This document shows positions 9,432 to 17,484 of a DNA stretch of 64,000 nt, piece by piece (the first letter of the stretch is position 1; every line of letters begins with the position of its first letter). The stretch is from JAMXLO01 sp963832895. GTDB taxonomy: Bacteria; Pseudomonadota; Alphaproteobacteria; Acetobacterales; Acetobacteraceae. The translations under genes and the position numbers were made by a program. The notes beneath the pieces are model-generated. The model did no database searches, was not told where the DNA came from, and saw only the letters and a program-made list of their open reading frames with translations. The stretch covers positions 186,001 through 250,000 of the forward strand of contig CAWHVQ010000015.1 of assembly GCA_963832895.1 (NCBI GenBank), given 5' to 3'.

Positions 9432-9812
9432 ATGAGCAAACAGTTTGAGGGCGGGTGTCTGTGCGGCGCAGTGCAATTCGTCGCGACCGGTGAACCGATA
9501 GGCGTGGCATGGTGCCACTGCCAAAGCTGTCGAAAGCACAGTGGCGCGCCGGTCTCCGTGTTCGTGGCATTCAGGCATGATGCTTATACGGTGACCGAAG
9601 GAGAGATAACGAAGTTCAATTCGTCCCCCGGCAGGTTGCGCGGATTCTGCGCGAGGTGCGGGTCCACCTTGACGTGCGAAGGCGAAAGCTCGCTGGAAAT
9701 GCATTTCCATGTTGGTGCATTCGATGACGCCGCCAGGCTTGAGCCGACAAGGCATATATTTCCGGAAGAACGCCTGCCGTGGCTCCATTTGGCAGAGGGC
9801 GCTGGTCACTGA
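9432..9812 (+). CDS. GFA-family zinc protein (CENP-V/formaldehyde-activating-like)
   Basis: A 126-residue single-domain GFA protein. The zinc-binding cysteines are complete: GGCLCGAVQF near residues 8-17, WCHCQSCRKHSG near 28-39, and FCARCGS near 73-79. The family is named after glutathione-dependent formaldehyde-activating enzyme, but most members have no proven substrate and the annotation should stay at family level. The ORF is monocistronic; the next gene converges from 10558. Confidence 0.88.
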   Translation: MSKQFEGGCLCGAVQFVATGEPIGVAWCHCQSCRKHSGAPVSVFVAFRHDAYTVTEGEITKFNSSPGRLRGFCARCGSTLTCEGESSLEMHFHVGAFDDAARLEPTRHIFPEERLPWLHLAEGAGH

Positions 9813-10159
9813 CAGGTCCCGATACGCTGATCAAGGATTATGCGCGGTCCTGCGGCTCGCGATGATCGGCGGACGGCAAGGGTCGTGTTGCCCGGAACAG
9901 AAATGCTTCAATGGCTAAAAACGCCATCGAAGCCAGTGATCATGTCAACATGACAGGAATTGTACCTTGCACGACAAACGCAACAGCCTATGGCGGCCCA
10001 CTCAGCCGTATGGCCGGGTGCCCCATATGCGTCACCTGTCCGCCGCTTTAGGGAGATCGGAGATCGGCGAACTGAGCCGTTTTACGCCGAAACCGCGAGC
10101 AACCGTCGAGGCAGACCCGCCGTCTATGGCTCTGGTCGCAAGCGCTAGCCTAGCTGTAG
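9813..10159. other. Intergenic stretch without a recognisable gene
   Basis: About 350 bases between the convergent GFA and DUF3597 genes. An open frame crosses it but runs on as a shadow of the DUF3597 gene and has no protein character. Small inverted repeats are present: TGTCA/TGACA around 9943-9955, and two GCTAGC copies at 10144-10149 and 10159-10164, the second overlapping the DUF3597 stop. The latter could be a weak terminator hairpin. Confidence 0.5.
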
Positions 10160-10558
10160 CTAGCCTCTCAAACTATCCGGCACCTTCCCGCCATTCTCCG
10201 CCAGCTTCTGCATCACTGCCTTATGCAGCGCTATGTTCTGCTCCGCCGTGCCATCTGCGCCGGCATGGACGTCCAACTCGCCGCCCAACTCTTTGCGAGC
10301 GGCAAGGCTGGAATCAAGGTCCAGCAGCTTCAGCAGATCGACAATCGACGTCTGCCAGTTCCCGCCGCCGCCCTTCTGCGCTGCCATGCCGTTCAGCACC
10401 GCCTCCACGTCCACAGCTTCCGCGGGCGTCCCCGCAGACGCCGAGACCGGCGCTGAGGCGAGGGGCGCATCGGCCGCCGGGGCTGCCGGCTGTGCCGCAG
10501 GCTCCGCTGCCGGCCCGCTGTGAAAAATCTTGTTCAGAATGGAACCGAAGATGCTCAT
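10160..10558 (-). CDS. DUF3597 domain protein
   Basis: A 132-residue protein beginning MSIFGSILNKIFH, the typical start of DUF3597 proteins. The start is supported by a GAGGAA ribosome binding site; the longer in-frame extension to 10624 is not. A low-complexity Ala/Pro linker (about residues 15-50) precedes a compact helical domain with the element WQTSIVDLLKLLDLDSSL, followed by RKELGGEL. The function of the family is unknown. The linker and terminal domain suggest a small soluble or cell-envelope binding module. Confidence 0.82.
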   Translation of the reverse strand: MSIFGSILNKIFHSGPAAEPAAQPAAPAADAPLASAPVSASAGTPAEAVDVEAVLNGMAAQKGGGGNWQTSIVDLLKLLDLDSSLAARKELGGELDVHAGADGTAEQNIALHKAVMQKLAENGGKVPDSLRG

Positions 10559-10862
10559 TTGACGTTCCTCGCGAATTGGAAGCAGGCGCACCTCTAGACG
10601 ATTAGGGCGGATACCCAACGTCACATTATCGCGCCAACCTCGGGATCGGACGCTGGTGAGCTCTGACCGCCCATGAACCGCGTCACGAGTCCCATGACGA
10701 CCTGCTCAATAATCGAGCCAACGTCTGGCCCACCGGCCGCGCCGGCTCCGGTGCTGCGTGCGCTGCTCGCCTCGGGTCAGAGGCACACCGCCGAGTGAAT
10801 CGGTTTGGCGGCACCCTCGCCTTGTGGCACGCTCGCATCCGACTTCGGAAGGAACCGCGACC

Positions 10863-12092
10863 ATGCCAGACAACACCGCCGCATTCGACATGCTCGCCGG
10901 CGTTCGCGTCGTCGATTTCACCCAGTTCGAGGCCGGTCCTTCCTGCACCGAGGCGCTCGCCTGGCTCGGCGCCGAAGTGGTGAAGATCGAGAACCCGAAG
11001 ATGGGCGACCCGGGACGGCGGTTGCGGCCCGGCCAACCGGACGATGACCCATACTATTTCCACGTGTTCAACGCGAATAAGAAGTCGATCACGCTCAATC
11101 TGAAATCGCCGCGCGGCCTCGAACTGGTGAAGGACATGCTACGCCGCGCCGATGTGTGCGTGGAGAACTACGCGCCAGGCACGATCGAGCGCCTGGGTCT
11201 CGGCTACGACGTGGTCCGCGACATCAATCCGCGCATCATCTACGCGCAGGTGAAGGGCTTCGGCGAGGGCAGCCCGTACGAGCACAACCTCGCCTTCGAC
11301 ATGATCGCACAGGCCTGCGGTGGTACATTCAGCGTCACCGGTGCGCCGGACGGTCCGCCCACGCGTCCCGGCATATCGCTGGGCGATACCGGCACCGGCA
11401 TGCTGATGGCGATCACCATCCTCGGCGCGCTGCGCAAACGTGACGCGACCGGCCAGGGCAGCCGGCTGCAGGTCGCGATGCAGGACGCCATCATGCACTA
11501 CATGCGGATCAACTTCGCGACCCAAGGCCTGACCGGCAAACCGGCACAGCGCGGCGGCGACAAGGTGCCCGGCGTGAACAACGCACCGATGGGGCTCTAC
11601 CCGTGCAAGCCTGGTGGGCCGAACGACTACGTCTACCTGATGACCAGCCGCGCCAATCCCGACCACTGGGATCGTCTGCTCAAGCTGATCGGCCGCGAGG
11701 ACCTGATCGGCGATGCGCGCTACGCGACGCCGATGGACCGGCTGCAGCGCGAGCGCGAGGTGGACGCGATCATCACCGAGTGGACCCGGCAACACACCAA
11801 GCACGATGCGATGCAGGTGATCGGTGCCGCCGGCATTCCTGCCGGCGCGGTTCTCGATACGATGGAACTGCAGAACGATGCCAGCTTCGAGCAGCGTGGC
11901 ATCATGCAGGTGATGCACCATCCGCTGCACGGCGACTTCAAGATGCCGGCCTGGCCGGTGCGGGTGGACGGCAAGCCCTCGCGGATCGCGTCCTCGCCGG
12001 TGCTTGGCGAGCACACCGATGACGTGTTGCGGAAGTGGCTGGATCTGACCGAGGCCGACGTGGCGGCGCTGCGGAGTGATGGTGTGCTGTAG
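10863..12092 (+). CDS. CaiB/BaiF family CoA-transferase (formyl-CoA-transferase-like)
   Basis: A 409-residue class III CoA-transferase. The start follows AAGGAA at a proper distance. It begins with GVRVVDFTQFEAGPSCTE, close in form to formyl-CoA:oxalate CoA-transferase, and contains the catalytic Asp in QVAMQDAIMHY, aligned with the aspartate that carries the acyl anhydride in that enzyme. HTDDVLRKWL closes the protein as usual. Expected reaction: transfer of CoA between two carboxylic acids; the substrates cannot be set. No oxalyl-CoA decarboxylase is adjacent, so an oxalate role is not supported by context. It is a distant relative of the racemase-type enzyme at 34163. Confidence 0.85.
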   Translation: MPDNTAAFDMLAGVRVVDFTQFEAGPSCTEALAWLGAEVVKIENPKMGDPGRRLRPGQPDDDPYYFHVFNANKKSITLNLKSPRGLELVKDMLRRADVCVENYAPGTIERLGLGYDVVRDINPRIIYAQVKGFGEGSPYEHNLAFDMIAQACGGTFSVTGAPDGPPTRPGISLGDTGTGMLMAITILGALRKRDATGQGSRLQVAMQDAIMHYMRINFATQGLTGKPAQRGGDKVPGVNNAPMGLYPCKPGGPNDYVYLMTSRANPDHWDRLLKLIGREDLIGDARYATPMDRLQREREVDAIITEWTRQHTKHDAMQVIGAAGIPAGAVLDTMELQNDASFEQRGIMQVMHHPLHGDFKMPAWPVRVDGKPSRIASSPVLGEHTDDVLRKWLDLTEADVAALRSDGVL

Positions 12093-12235
12093 CCGGCTGC
12101 CCACTGATTTTTCTCCATTGGCTGTGAATTCGCGCTTGACCTGGCGCCCCCCGCGGCGGCATCCGCCATCGGCAACGAGTCACGGGAAGACAGCCTTTGC
12201 CGATCGGCCAGCCGCGACGGATTTTCCGCTCGGGA

Positions 12236-12754
12236 ATGACCCGGCCCACACCCAAGGGTCTGGTGATGATGTTTGTTGCCGGCCTTATGGTTGCGGCGGG
12301 CGTTTCGCTCGCCGTGCGGCCGCACCGTGACGCGGTGCCGCCCACGCCACCCGCGCCGATCGCAGCCGCGGACGAACTCAGCGCCCAGTCCGCCGATGTC
12401 GCGGTGATCGATGGCGGCACTCTGAAGTTGCGCGATCGGGTGGTCCGGCTGTTCGGCGTCGAGCCGCCCTCGCGCGGCACGCCCTGCGGCGCGCGCGACG
12501 ACACCGGGCAGGAGTGTGCCGCGGCGGCCGCCAATGCCCTCGCCGCGATGCTGCGGGACCTCCCCGTTGTCTGCCGGATCACCGGCATGGACGGCCTTGG
12601 TCGTCCCTATGCCATCTGCCAGGCGAACGGGGCCGAGCTCAACAGCGCCGTGATCGCGGCCGGATGGGCGCGTGCCGACACTGCAAATCCCGAACTCAAG
12701 AGCGCTGAACAGGCGGCGCGGGCGGCGCGTCGTGGCGTTTGGGCGATCGAGTAG
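12236..12754 (+). CDS. Thermonuclease-like (SNase fold) protein with degenerate active site
   Basis: A 172-residue protein with one N-terminal membrane or signal segment (about residues 8-26) and a staphylococcal-nuclease-like domain. Compared with the family pattern DGDT, the sequence reads VIDGGTLKL, so one calcium-binding Asp is replaced by Gly. The next element, usually RLxGIDAPE or RLLLVDTPE, reads VRLFGVEPPS, so the Glu general base is missing. The Arg in GLGRPYA is kept. Cysteines at GTPCGARD, GQECAAAA, VVCRITG and AICQANG may form disulphides outside the membrane. I infer a binding or structural role instead of nuclease activity. The start is uncertain; 12263 is an alternative. Confidence 0.72.
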   Translation: MTRPTPKGLVMMFVAGLMVAAGVSLAVRPHRDAVPPTPPAPIAAADELSAQSADVAVIDGGTLKLRDRVVRLFGVEPPSRGTPCGARDDTGQECAAAAANALAAMLRDLPVVCRITGMDGLGRPYAICQANGAELNSAVIAAGWARADTANPELKSAEQAARAARRGVWAIE

Positions 12755-12875
12755 CGGGAGGAAGCAGAAATCTCGCTGCAAAATGCCGGCTGACCGCGAA
12801 AGAAGATGTCCGCGCGCCAGCCTTGCGCGCAATGTGGACCTAGCGTCTGGGTCAGGTTTCCGGTGGCGCCAAAGG

Positions 12876-12896
12876 ATTAACCATATTCCGGTTAAT
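12876..12896. promoter_or_regulatory. Perfect inverted repeat upstream of the pdh operon
   Basis: ATTAACC (12876-12882) and GGTTAAT (12890-12896) form a perfect 7-base inverted repeat with a 7-base spacer, 98 bases before pdhA, in an AT-rich patch of otherwise GC-rich sequence. The 14-base centre-to-centre spacing is longer than one helical turn but fits a dimeric repressor or activator site. Confidence 0.42.
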
Positions 12897-12994
12897 TGTT
12901 GCTATTGCATTGCACCATAACGCTTTTTTGCCCACTTCGTCTTGCACGACAGGGTTGCCGGACGTTAGCTCTGCGTCTGCGGCAGGGGGGTGCT

Positions 12995-14008
12995 ATGGCC
13001 AACACATCCGAGACCAGGAAGCGCAGCGGCAAGGCCCGGGAGCCAGCGGCCGACAAGCAGCAGCTGCTGCAAGCCTACCGCGACATGCTGTTGATCCGCC
13101 GCTTCGAAGAGAAAGCAGGCCAGCTCTACGGCATGGGCCTGATCGGCGGCTTCTGCCATCTCTACATCGGCCAGGAGGCGGTTGTCGTCGGCATGCAGAT
13201 GGCGCTGTCCGACGGCGACGAGGTCGTCACATCGTACCGCGACCACGGTCACATGCTGGCAACCGGCATGGACCCGCGCGGCGTGATGGCGGAGTTGACC
13301 GGCCGCGCCACCGGCTACTCGCACGGCAAGGGCGGCTCGATGCACATGTTCAGCAAGGAGAAGAACTTCTTCGGCGGCCACGGCATTGTCGGCGCCCAGG
13401 TGAGCATCGGCACCGGGCTGGCCTTCAGCAACTGGTATCGCGGCAACGACCGCGTCGCGGTTACCTATTTCGGTGAAGGCGCGTCAAACCAGGGCCAGAC
13501 ATTCGAGAGCTTCAACCTGGCCGCGCTGATGAAGCTGCCGGTGGTCTATGTGATCGAGAACAACAAGTATGGCATGGGCACGCATGTCGAGCGCGCATCG
13601 GCGTCGCGCGATCTCTCGAAGAACGGCGCCCCCTGGGGCATTCCAGGACTGCAGATCGACGGCATGGACGTGCTCGCGGTGAAGGAGGCGGGCGACCAGG
13701 CAGTGGCGCATTGCCGCGCCGGCAAGGGGCCCTTCCTGATCGAGGCGAAGACCTACCGCTATCGCGGCCACTCGATGTCGGATCCCGCGCGCTATCGCAC
13801 GCGAGAGGAGATCCAGACCATGCGCACCCAGCACGATCCGATCGACGGCGTGCGGCACAAGCTGGAGGCTCTCGGTGTCGAGGAGGACGCGATCAAGCAC
13901 ATCGACGATGAGGTGAAGGCGATCGTGCAGGATGCCGCGGACTTTGCACAAAGCAGCCCGGAACCCGATGAAGCGGAACTCTGGACCGACGTGTTGGTAG
14001 AGGGCTGA
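12995..14008 (+). CDS. pdhA: Pyruvate dehydrogenase E1 component, alpha subunit
   Basis: A 337-residue E1 alpha. The start follows a GGGGGG ribosome binding site. The thiamine-diphosphate motif runs from GEGASNQGQ to IENN (about residues 160-190), and the family elements YRDHGHML, GKGGSMH and the phosphorylation-loop region YRYRGHSMSDPARYR are present. With the beta subunit it decarboxylates pyruvate and acetylates the lipoyl group of E2 in the cytosol. pdhB starts 3 bases after the stop, so the genes are co-transcribed. It heads the operon, preceded by a 240-base gap that holds the inverted repeat at 12876. Confidence 0.96.
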   Translation: MANTSETRKRSGKAREPAADKQQLLQAYRDMLLIRRFEEKAGQLYGMGLIGGFCHLYIGQEAVVVGMQMALSDGDEVVTSYRDHGHMLATGMDPRGVMAELTGRATGYSHGKGGSMHMFSKEKNFFGGHGIVGAQVSIGTGLAFSNWYRGNDRVAVTYFGEGASNQGQTFESFNLAALMKLPVVYVIENNKYGMGTHVERASASRDLSKNGAPWGIPGLQIDGMDVLAVKEAGDQAVAHCRAGKGPFLIEAKTYRYRGHSMSDPARYRTREEIQTMRTQHDPIDGVRHKLEALGVEEDAIKHIDDEVKAIVQDAADFAQSSPEPDEAELWTDVLVEG

Positions 14009-14011
14009 ACG

Positions 14012-15361
14012 ATGTCCACTCAGATCCTGATGCCCGCGCTGTCGCCCACCATGACCGAGGGAAAGTTGTCGCGCTGGCTCAAGCACATTGGCGACGAGGT
14101 GCGCGCCGGCGACGTGATTGCCGAGATCGAGACCGACAAGGCCACCATGGAGGTCGAGGCGGTCGACGAGGGCAAGCTGGCACAGATCCTGGTTGACGAG
14201 GGCACCGATGGCGTGGCGGTGAACACGCCGATCGCGGTGCTGGCAGGCAACGGCGAGGACGTATCGGCTGCCCCGGTGACAGCGAAGCCGCCGCCACGTG
14301 CCGAAGCACCGGCATCGCAGCCGCGGCCGGCTGCGACCGCTCCAGAGCCCACACCGCGCGCGGAACCGGACAAGGACTGGGGCCCGACCAAGCCGATCAC
14401 CGTGCGCGAGGCGTTGCGCGATGCGATGGCCGCCGAACTGCGCCGCGACGACCGGGTATTCCTGATCGGCGAGGAGGTCGCGCAGTACCAGGGCGCCTAC
14501 AAGATCAGCCAGGGCCTGCTGGATGAGTTCGGTCCGAAGCGGGTTATCGACACGCCGATCACCGAGCATGGCTTCACCGGCATGTCGGTCGGCGCCGCGC
14601 TCAACGGCCTGAAGCCCATCGTCGAGTTCATGACGTTCAACTTCGCCATGCAGGCGATGGATCAGATCATCAACTCGGCAACCAAGACGCTGTACATGTC
14701 TGGCGGTCAGATGGGCTGCCCGATCGTGTTCCGCGGTCCCAACGGTGCGGCGGCCCGCGTCGCCGCCCAGCACTCGCAGTGCTATGCGAGCTGGTACGCG
14801 CACGTGCCAGGACTGAAGGTCGTGGCGCCGTGGTCGTCAGCTGATGCGAAGGGACTGCTGCGCGCGGCGATCCGCGATCCTAATCCGGTCATCGTGCTGG
14901 AAAACGAAATCCTCTACGGCCATACATTCGAGTGCCCCACCGATGACGACTTCATCCTGCCGCTCGGTCGCGCCAAGATCGAGCGAGTTGGCCAGCATGT
15001 GACGATCGTCGCATTCAGCATCATGGTCGGCGTGGCGATGAAGGCAGCCGAGGCGCTGGCCGAGCAGGGTATCGAGGCGGAGGTGATAAACCTTCGCTCG
15101 CTGCGTCCGTTCGACACTGCGACGGTGGTTGAGAGCGTGAAGAAGACCAACCGCCTCGTGTCGGTGGAGGAAGGCTGGCCGTTCGCCGGGATCGGTGCAG
15201 AGGTCGCTATGCAGGTGGTGGAGCACGCGTTCGACTGGCTCGATGCGCCGCCGGTTCGCGTGCACGGCACCGATGTGCCGTTGCCCTACGCCGCCAATCT
15301 GGAAAAGCTCGCGCTGCCGCAGCCCGAATGGGTGGTGGACGCGGTGAAGAAGCTCGTCTGA
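14012..15361 (+). CDS. pdhB: Pyruvate dehydrogenase E1 component, beta subunit, with N-terminal lipoyl domain
   Basis: A 449-residue fusion. Residues 1-80 are a lipoyl domain with the modified Lys in ETDKATMEVEAV. A Pro/Ala linker (about 85-125) leads to the transketolase-type E1 beta domain starting around ITVREALRDAMAAEL. The beta-subunit elements GEEVAQYQGAYK, DTPITEHGFTG and RGPNGAA are seen. A lipoyl domain on E1 beta is typical for alphaproteobacteria and gives the complex extra swinging arms. Its lipoyl domain is nearly the same as that of pdhC, which follows after 12 bases with a GGGGAG ribosome binding site. Confidence 0.96.
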   Translation: MSTQILMPALSPTMTEGKLSRWLKHIGDEVRAGDVIAEIETDKATMEVEAVDEGKLAQILVDEGTDGVAVNTPIAVLAGNGEDVSAAPVTAKPPPRAEAPASQPRPAATAPEPTPRAEPDKDWGPTKPITVREALRDAMAAELRRDDRVFLIGEEVAQYQGAYKISQGLLDEFGPKRVIDTPITEHGFTGMSVGAALNGLKPIVEFMTFNFAMQAMDQIINSATKTLYMSGGQMGCPIVFRGPNGAAARVAAQHSQCYASWYAHVPGLKVVAPWSSADAKGLLRAAIRDPNPVIVLENEILYGHTFECPTDDDFILPLGRAKIERVGQHVTIVAFSIMVGVAMKAAEALAEQGIEAEVINLRSLRPFDTATVVESVKKTNRLVSVEEGWPFAGIGAEVAMQVVEHAFDWLDAPPVRVHGTDVPLPYAANLEKLALPQPEWVVDAVKKLV

Positions 15362-15373
15362 GGGGAGCAGCTC

Positions 15374-16666
15374 ATGGCGACCAACATCCTGATGCCGGCG
15401 CTGTCGCCGACGATGACCGAGGGCACGCTGTCGCGCTGGCTCAAGAAGGAAGGCGAGAATGTCCGCGCCGGCGACGTGATTGCCGAGATCGAAACCGATA
15501 AGGCCACGATGGAGGTTGAGGCGGTCGATGAAGGCGTGTTGGGCAAGATCCTGGTCACCGACGGCACGGAAGGCGTCAAGGTGAACGAGCCGATCGCCAT
15601 CCTCGTCGATCAGGGTGAGGCTGTGCCGGCTTCCGCGCCGGCGGCGAAGCCCGCGGCCGCCCCGACGTCCGCGCCGGCACCTGCTCCGGCGGCGAAGGCG
15701 GCGCCAGCAACGCCCGCACCCCAGCAAGCACCGCGCGGCGGCAACGGGCACGATGCGGGCGGCGAGCGCATCTTCGTCTCGCCCCTGGCGCGACGCATGG
15801 CGAAGCAGGCCGGTCTTGAGCTCACAGCGCTGAAGGGCAGTGGACCGAATGGCCGTATCGTCAAGGCAGACATCGAGGCGGCATTGCAGAAGGGCGCGCC
15901 CCCTGCCCCGCCGCCCGCTACGGCACCCGCGGCGGTTCCCCCCGCGCGGCCGTCCGCGCCGATCGCCGCGCCGCACACGCTGGTGCCGCACAGCTCGATC
16001 CGCAAGGTCATCGCGCGGCGCCTGACCGAGGCAAAATCGACGATCCCACATTTCTACGTGTCGATGGACGTCGAGATCGACGCGCTGATAAAGCTCATGA
16101 ACGACCTGAACGCCAAGTCGCCGAAGGAGGGTCCCGACGCCTACCTGATCACCATCAACGACCTCGTGATCAAGGCCTCAGGCGTCACACTGCGTCGTGT
16201 GCCGACGGTGAATGCGGCCTGGACCGACGACGGAATGGCGCTGTTCGACGATGTCGATATCAGCATTGCCGTGGCCATCCCGGATGGCCTCATCACGCCG
16301 ATCGTCAGACGCGCCGACCAGAAGGGACTGGCGACGATCAGCCGCGAGATGAAGGATCTGGCCGGACGCGCGCGCACGGGCAAGCTGAAGCCGGAGGAAT
16401 TCCAGGGCGGTGGGTTCTCCATCTCCAACATGGGCATGTTCGGCGTCACAGAGTTCGCCGCCATCATCAACCCGCCGCAGTCCGCGATCCTGGCGGTGGC
16501 CGCCGGCCAGAAGCGGCCCGTGGTGAAGAACGATTCACTGGCGATCGCCACGGTGATGACGGTCACGCTGAGCGTCGATCATCGCGTGGTGGACGGCGCG
16601 CTGGGCGCACGGTGGCTGCGCGAGTTCAAGCGCATTGTCGAGGACCCGTTGAGCCTGCTGTTGTGA
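15374..16666 (+). CDS. pdhC: Dihydrolipoamide acetyltransferase E2 of pyruvate dehydrogenase
   Basis: A 430-residue E2. Residues 1-80 form a lipoyl domain (modified Lys in ETDKATME). An Ala/Pro-rich linker follows, then the peripheral subunit-binding domain (VSPLARRMAKQAGLEL), a second Ala/Pro linker and the catalytic domain. The acetyltransferase active-site His is in DHRVVDGA. The protein forms the core of the complex and passes acetyl groups to CoA. The length is normal for alphaproteobacterial E2 with a single lipoyl domain. Confidence 0.96.
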   Translation: MATNILMPALSPTMTEGTLSRWLKKEGENVRAGDVIAEIETDKATMEVEAVDEGVLGKILVTDGTEGVKVNEPIAILVDQGEAVPASAPAAKPAAAPTSAPAPAPAAKAAPATPAPQQAPRGGNGHDAGGERIFVSPLARRMAKQAGLELTALKGSGPNGRIVKADIEAALQKGAPPAPPPATAPAAVPPARPSAPIAAPHTLVPHSSIRKVIARRLTEAKSTIPHFYVSMDVEIDALIKLMNDLNAKSPKEGPDAYLITINDLVIKASGVTLRRVPTVNAAWTDDGMALFDDVDISIAVAIPDGLITPIVRRADQKGLATISREMKDLAGRARTGKLKPEEFQGGGFSISNMGMFGVTEFAAIINPPQSAILAVAAGQKRPVVKNDSLAIATVMTVTLSVDHRVVDGALGARWLREFKRIVEDPLSLLL

Positions 16667-16757
16667 CGATGGTCCTGTGGCAGAGTTACATGGCGCAAGG
16701 TCGAGAAATCCAAAATCGGCGGTGCTACATCGGCTACCGCGATCCAAGGAGTTCACC

Positions 16758-16913
16758 ATGGCGCGCCGATTGATCCGGGAGCAGCTTCAGGAATGGGCGG
16801 GTGCTCGCAGGGGCCGCTACGAACGCGTGGGCGATCTCGGCCACATTGCACTCGATCCGCCTGGCATCGCGATCAGCGTGGCGGACACGTATCCGACCGA
16901 ACTTCCGGGCTGA
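16758..16913 (+). CDS. Small hypothetical protein inside the pdh operon
   Basis: A 51-codon ORF between pdhC and the acetyltransferase gene. It has a textbook ribosome binding site AAGGAG at 16746-16751, six bases before the ATG. The product starts MARRLIREQLQEW, a basic amphipathic helix, followed by a short Gly/Asp-containing tail ending TELPG. I do not recognise a family. Position and translation signal support expression with the operon; a role in the complex is only a possibility. Confidence 0.5.
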   Translation: MARRLIREQLQEWAGARRGRYERVGDLGHIALDPPGIAISVADTYPTELPG

Positions 16914-16989
16914 TCACCTGGCCCGCCATGCCGCATGGGATGCGGCGGCGCCATGAAGGCGCGATAACCGCCCCAGGGTATGACCAACC

Positions 16990-17484
16990 ATGACCGTCTG
17001 CACGCTCCGCCCCACGACGCCTGCCGACATACCCACGCTGCATCGACTGATGCGCGACTTCGCGACCTACGAAAGGCTTGAGCAGCGCTTCAGGATCACC
17101 GAGACCGGACTGCATGATGTGCTGTTCGGCGCCAGGCCTGCGCTCGCATCCATCCTGGCCGAGGTCGGCGACACCACCGTCGGCTTCGCGATCTGGTACT
17201 TCCTGTTCGGCACCTTCACCGGCCGTTATGCGCTGTTCGTCGAGGACGTCTATGTCGAGCAGGCACACCGCGGCCGCGGCATCGGGCTGACGCTGTTTCG
17301 CCACATGGCGCGGGTCGCGCTCGATCGCGACTGCGCCGACATGGAGTGGAACGTGCTCGACTGGAATACGCCGGCAATCGAGTTCTACCGCCGGATCGGC
17401 GCCAAGCCCGTGCGCGGCTGGATCCCGCAGCAGTTGAGCGGCGACGCCCTGATCACGCTGGCCGAAGGAACCCGCAATGGCTGA
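16990..17484 (+). CDS. GNAT family N-acetyltransferase
   Basis: A 164-residue GNAT enzyme. The acetyl-CoA pyrophosphate loop is seen as AHRGRGIGLTLF, preceded by the beta-strand VEDVYVE and followed by DWNTPAIEFYRRIGAKP, the usual motif B. It resembles the diamine/thialysine acetyltransferase branch in length and in the element FLFGTFTGRYALFVED. It overlaps the start of lpdA by 8 bases, so the two are translationally coupled. The acceptor substrate is unknown. Confidence 0.88.
   Translation: MTVCTLRPTTPADIPTLHRLMRDFATYERLEQRFRITETGLHDVLFGARPALASILAEVGDTTVGFAIWYFLFGTFTGRYALFVEDVYVEQAHRGRGIGLTLFRHMARVALDRDCADMEWNVLDWNTPAIEFYRRIGAKPVRGWIPQQLSGDALITLAEGTRNG

Noticed and set aside
10863..12092. 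Oxalate degradation locus
   Set aside because: The CoA-transferase resembles formyl-CoA transferase, but no oxalyl-CoA decarboxylase is near; the ThDP enzyme at 56090 is 44 kb away and does not match that family by visible motifs.
11139..12104. Long antisense ORF over the CoA-transferase gene
   Set aside because: Low-complexity Arg/His/Ala translation without family character; the opposite strand is a clear enzyme. GC-rich third positions create such frames.
13484..16051. Two long minus-strand ORFs over pdhA, pdhB and pdhC
   Set aside because: They mirror the codon bias of the pdh genes and have no domain of their own.
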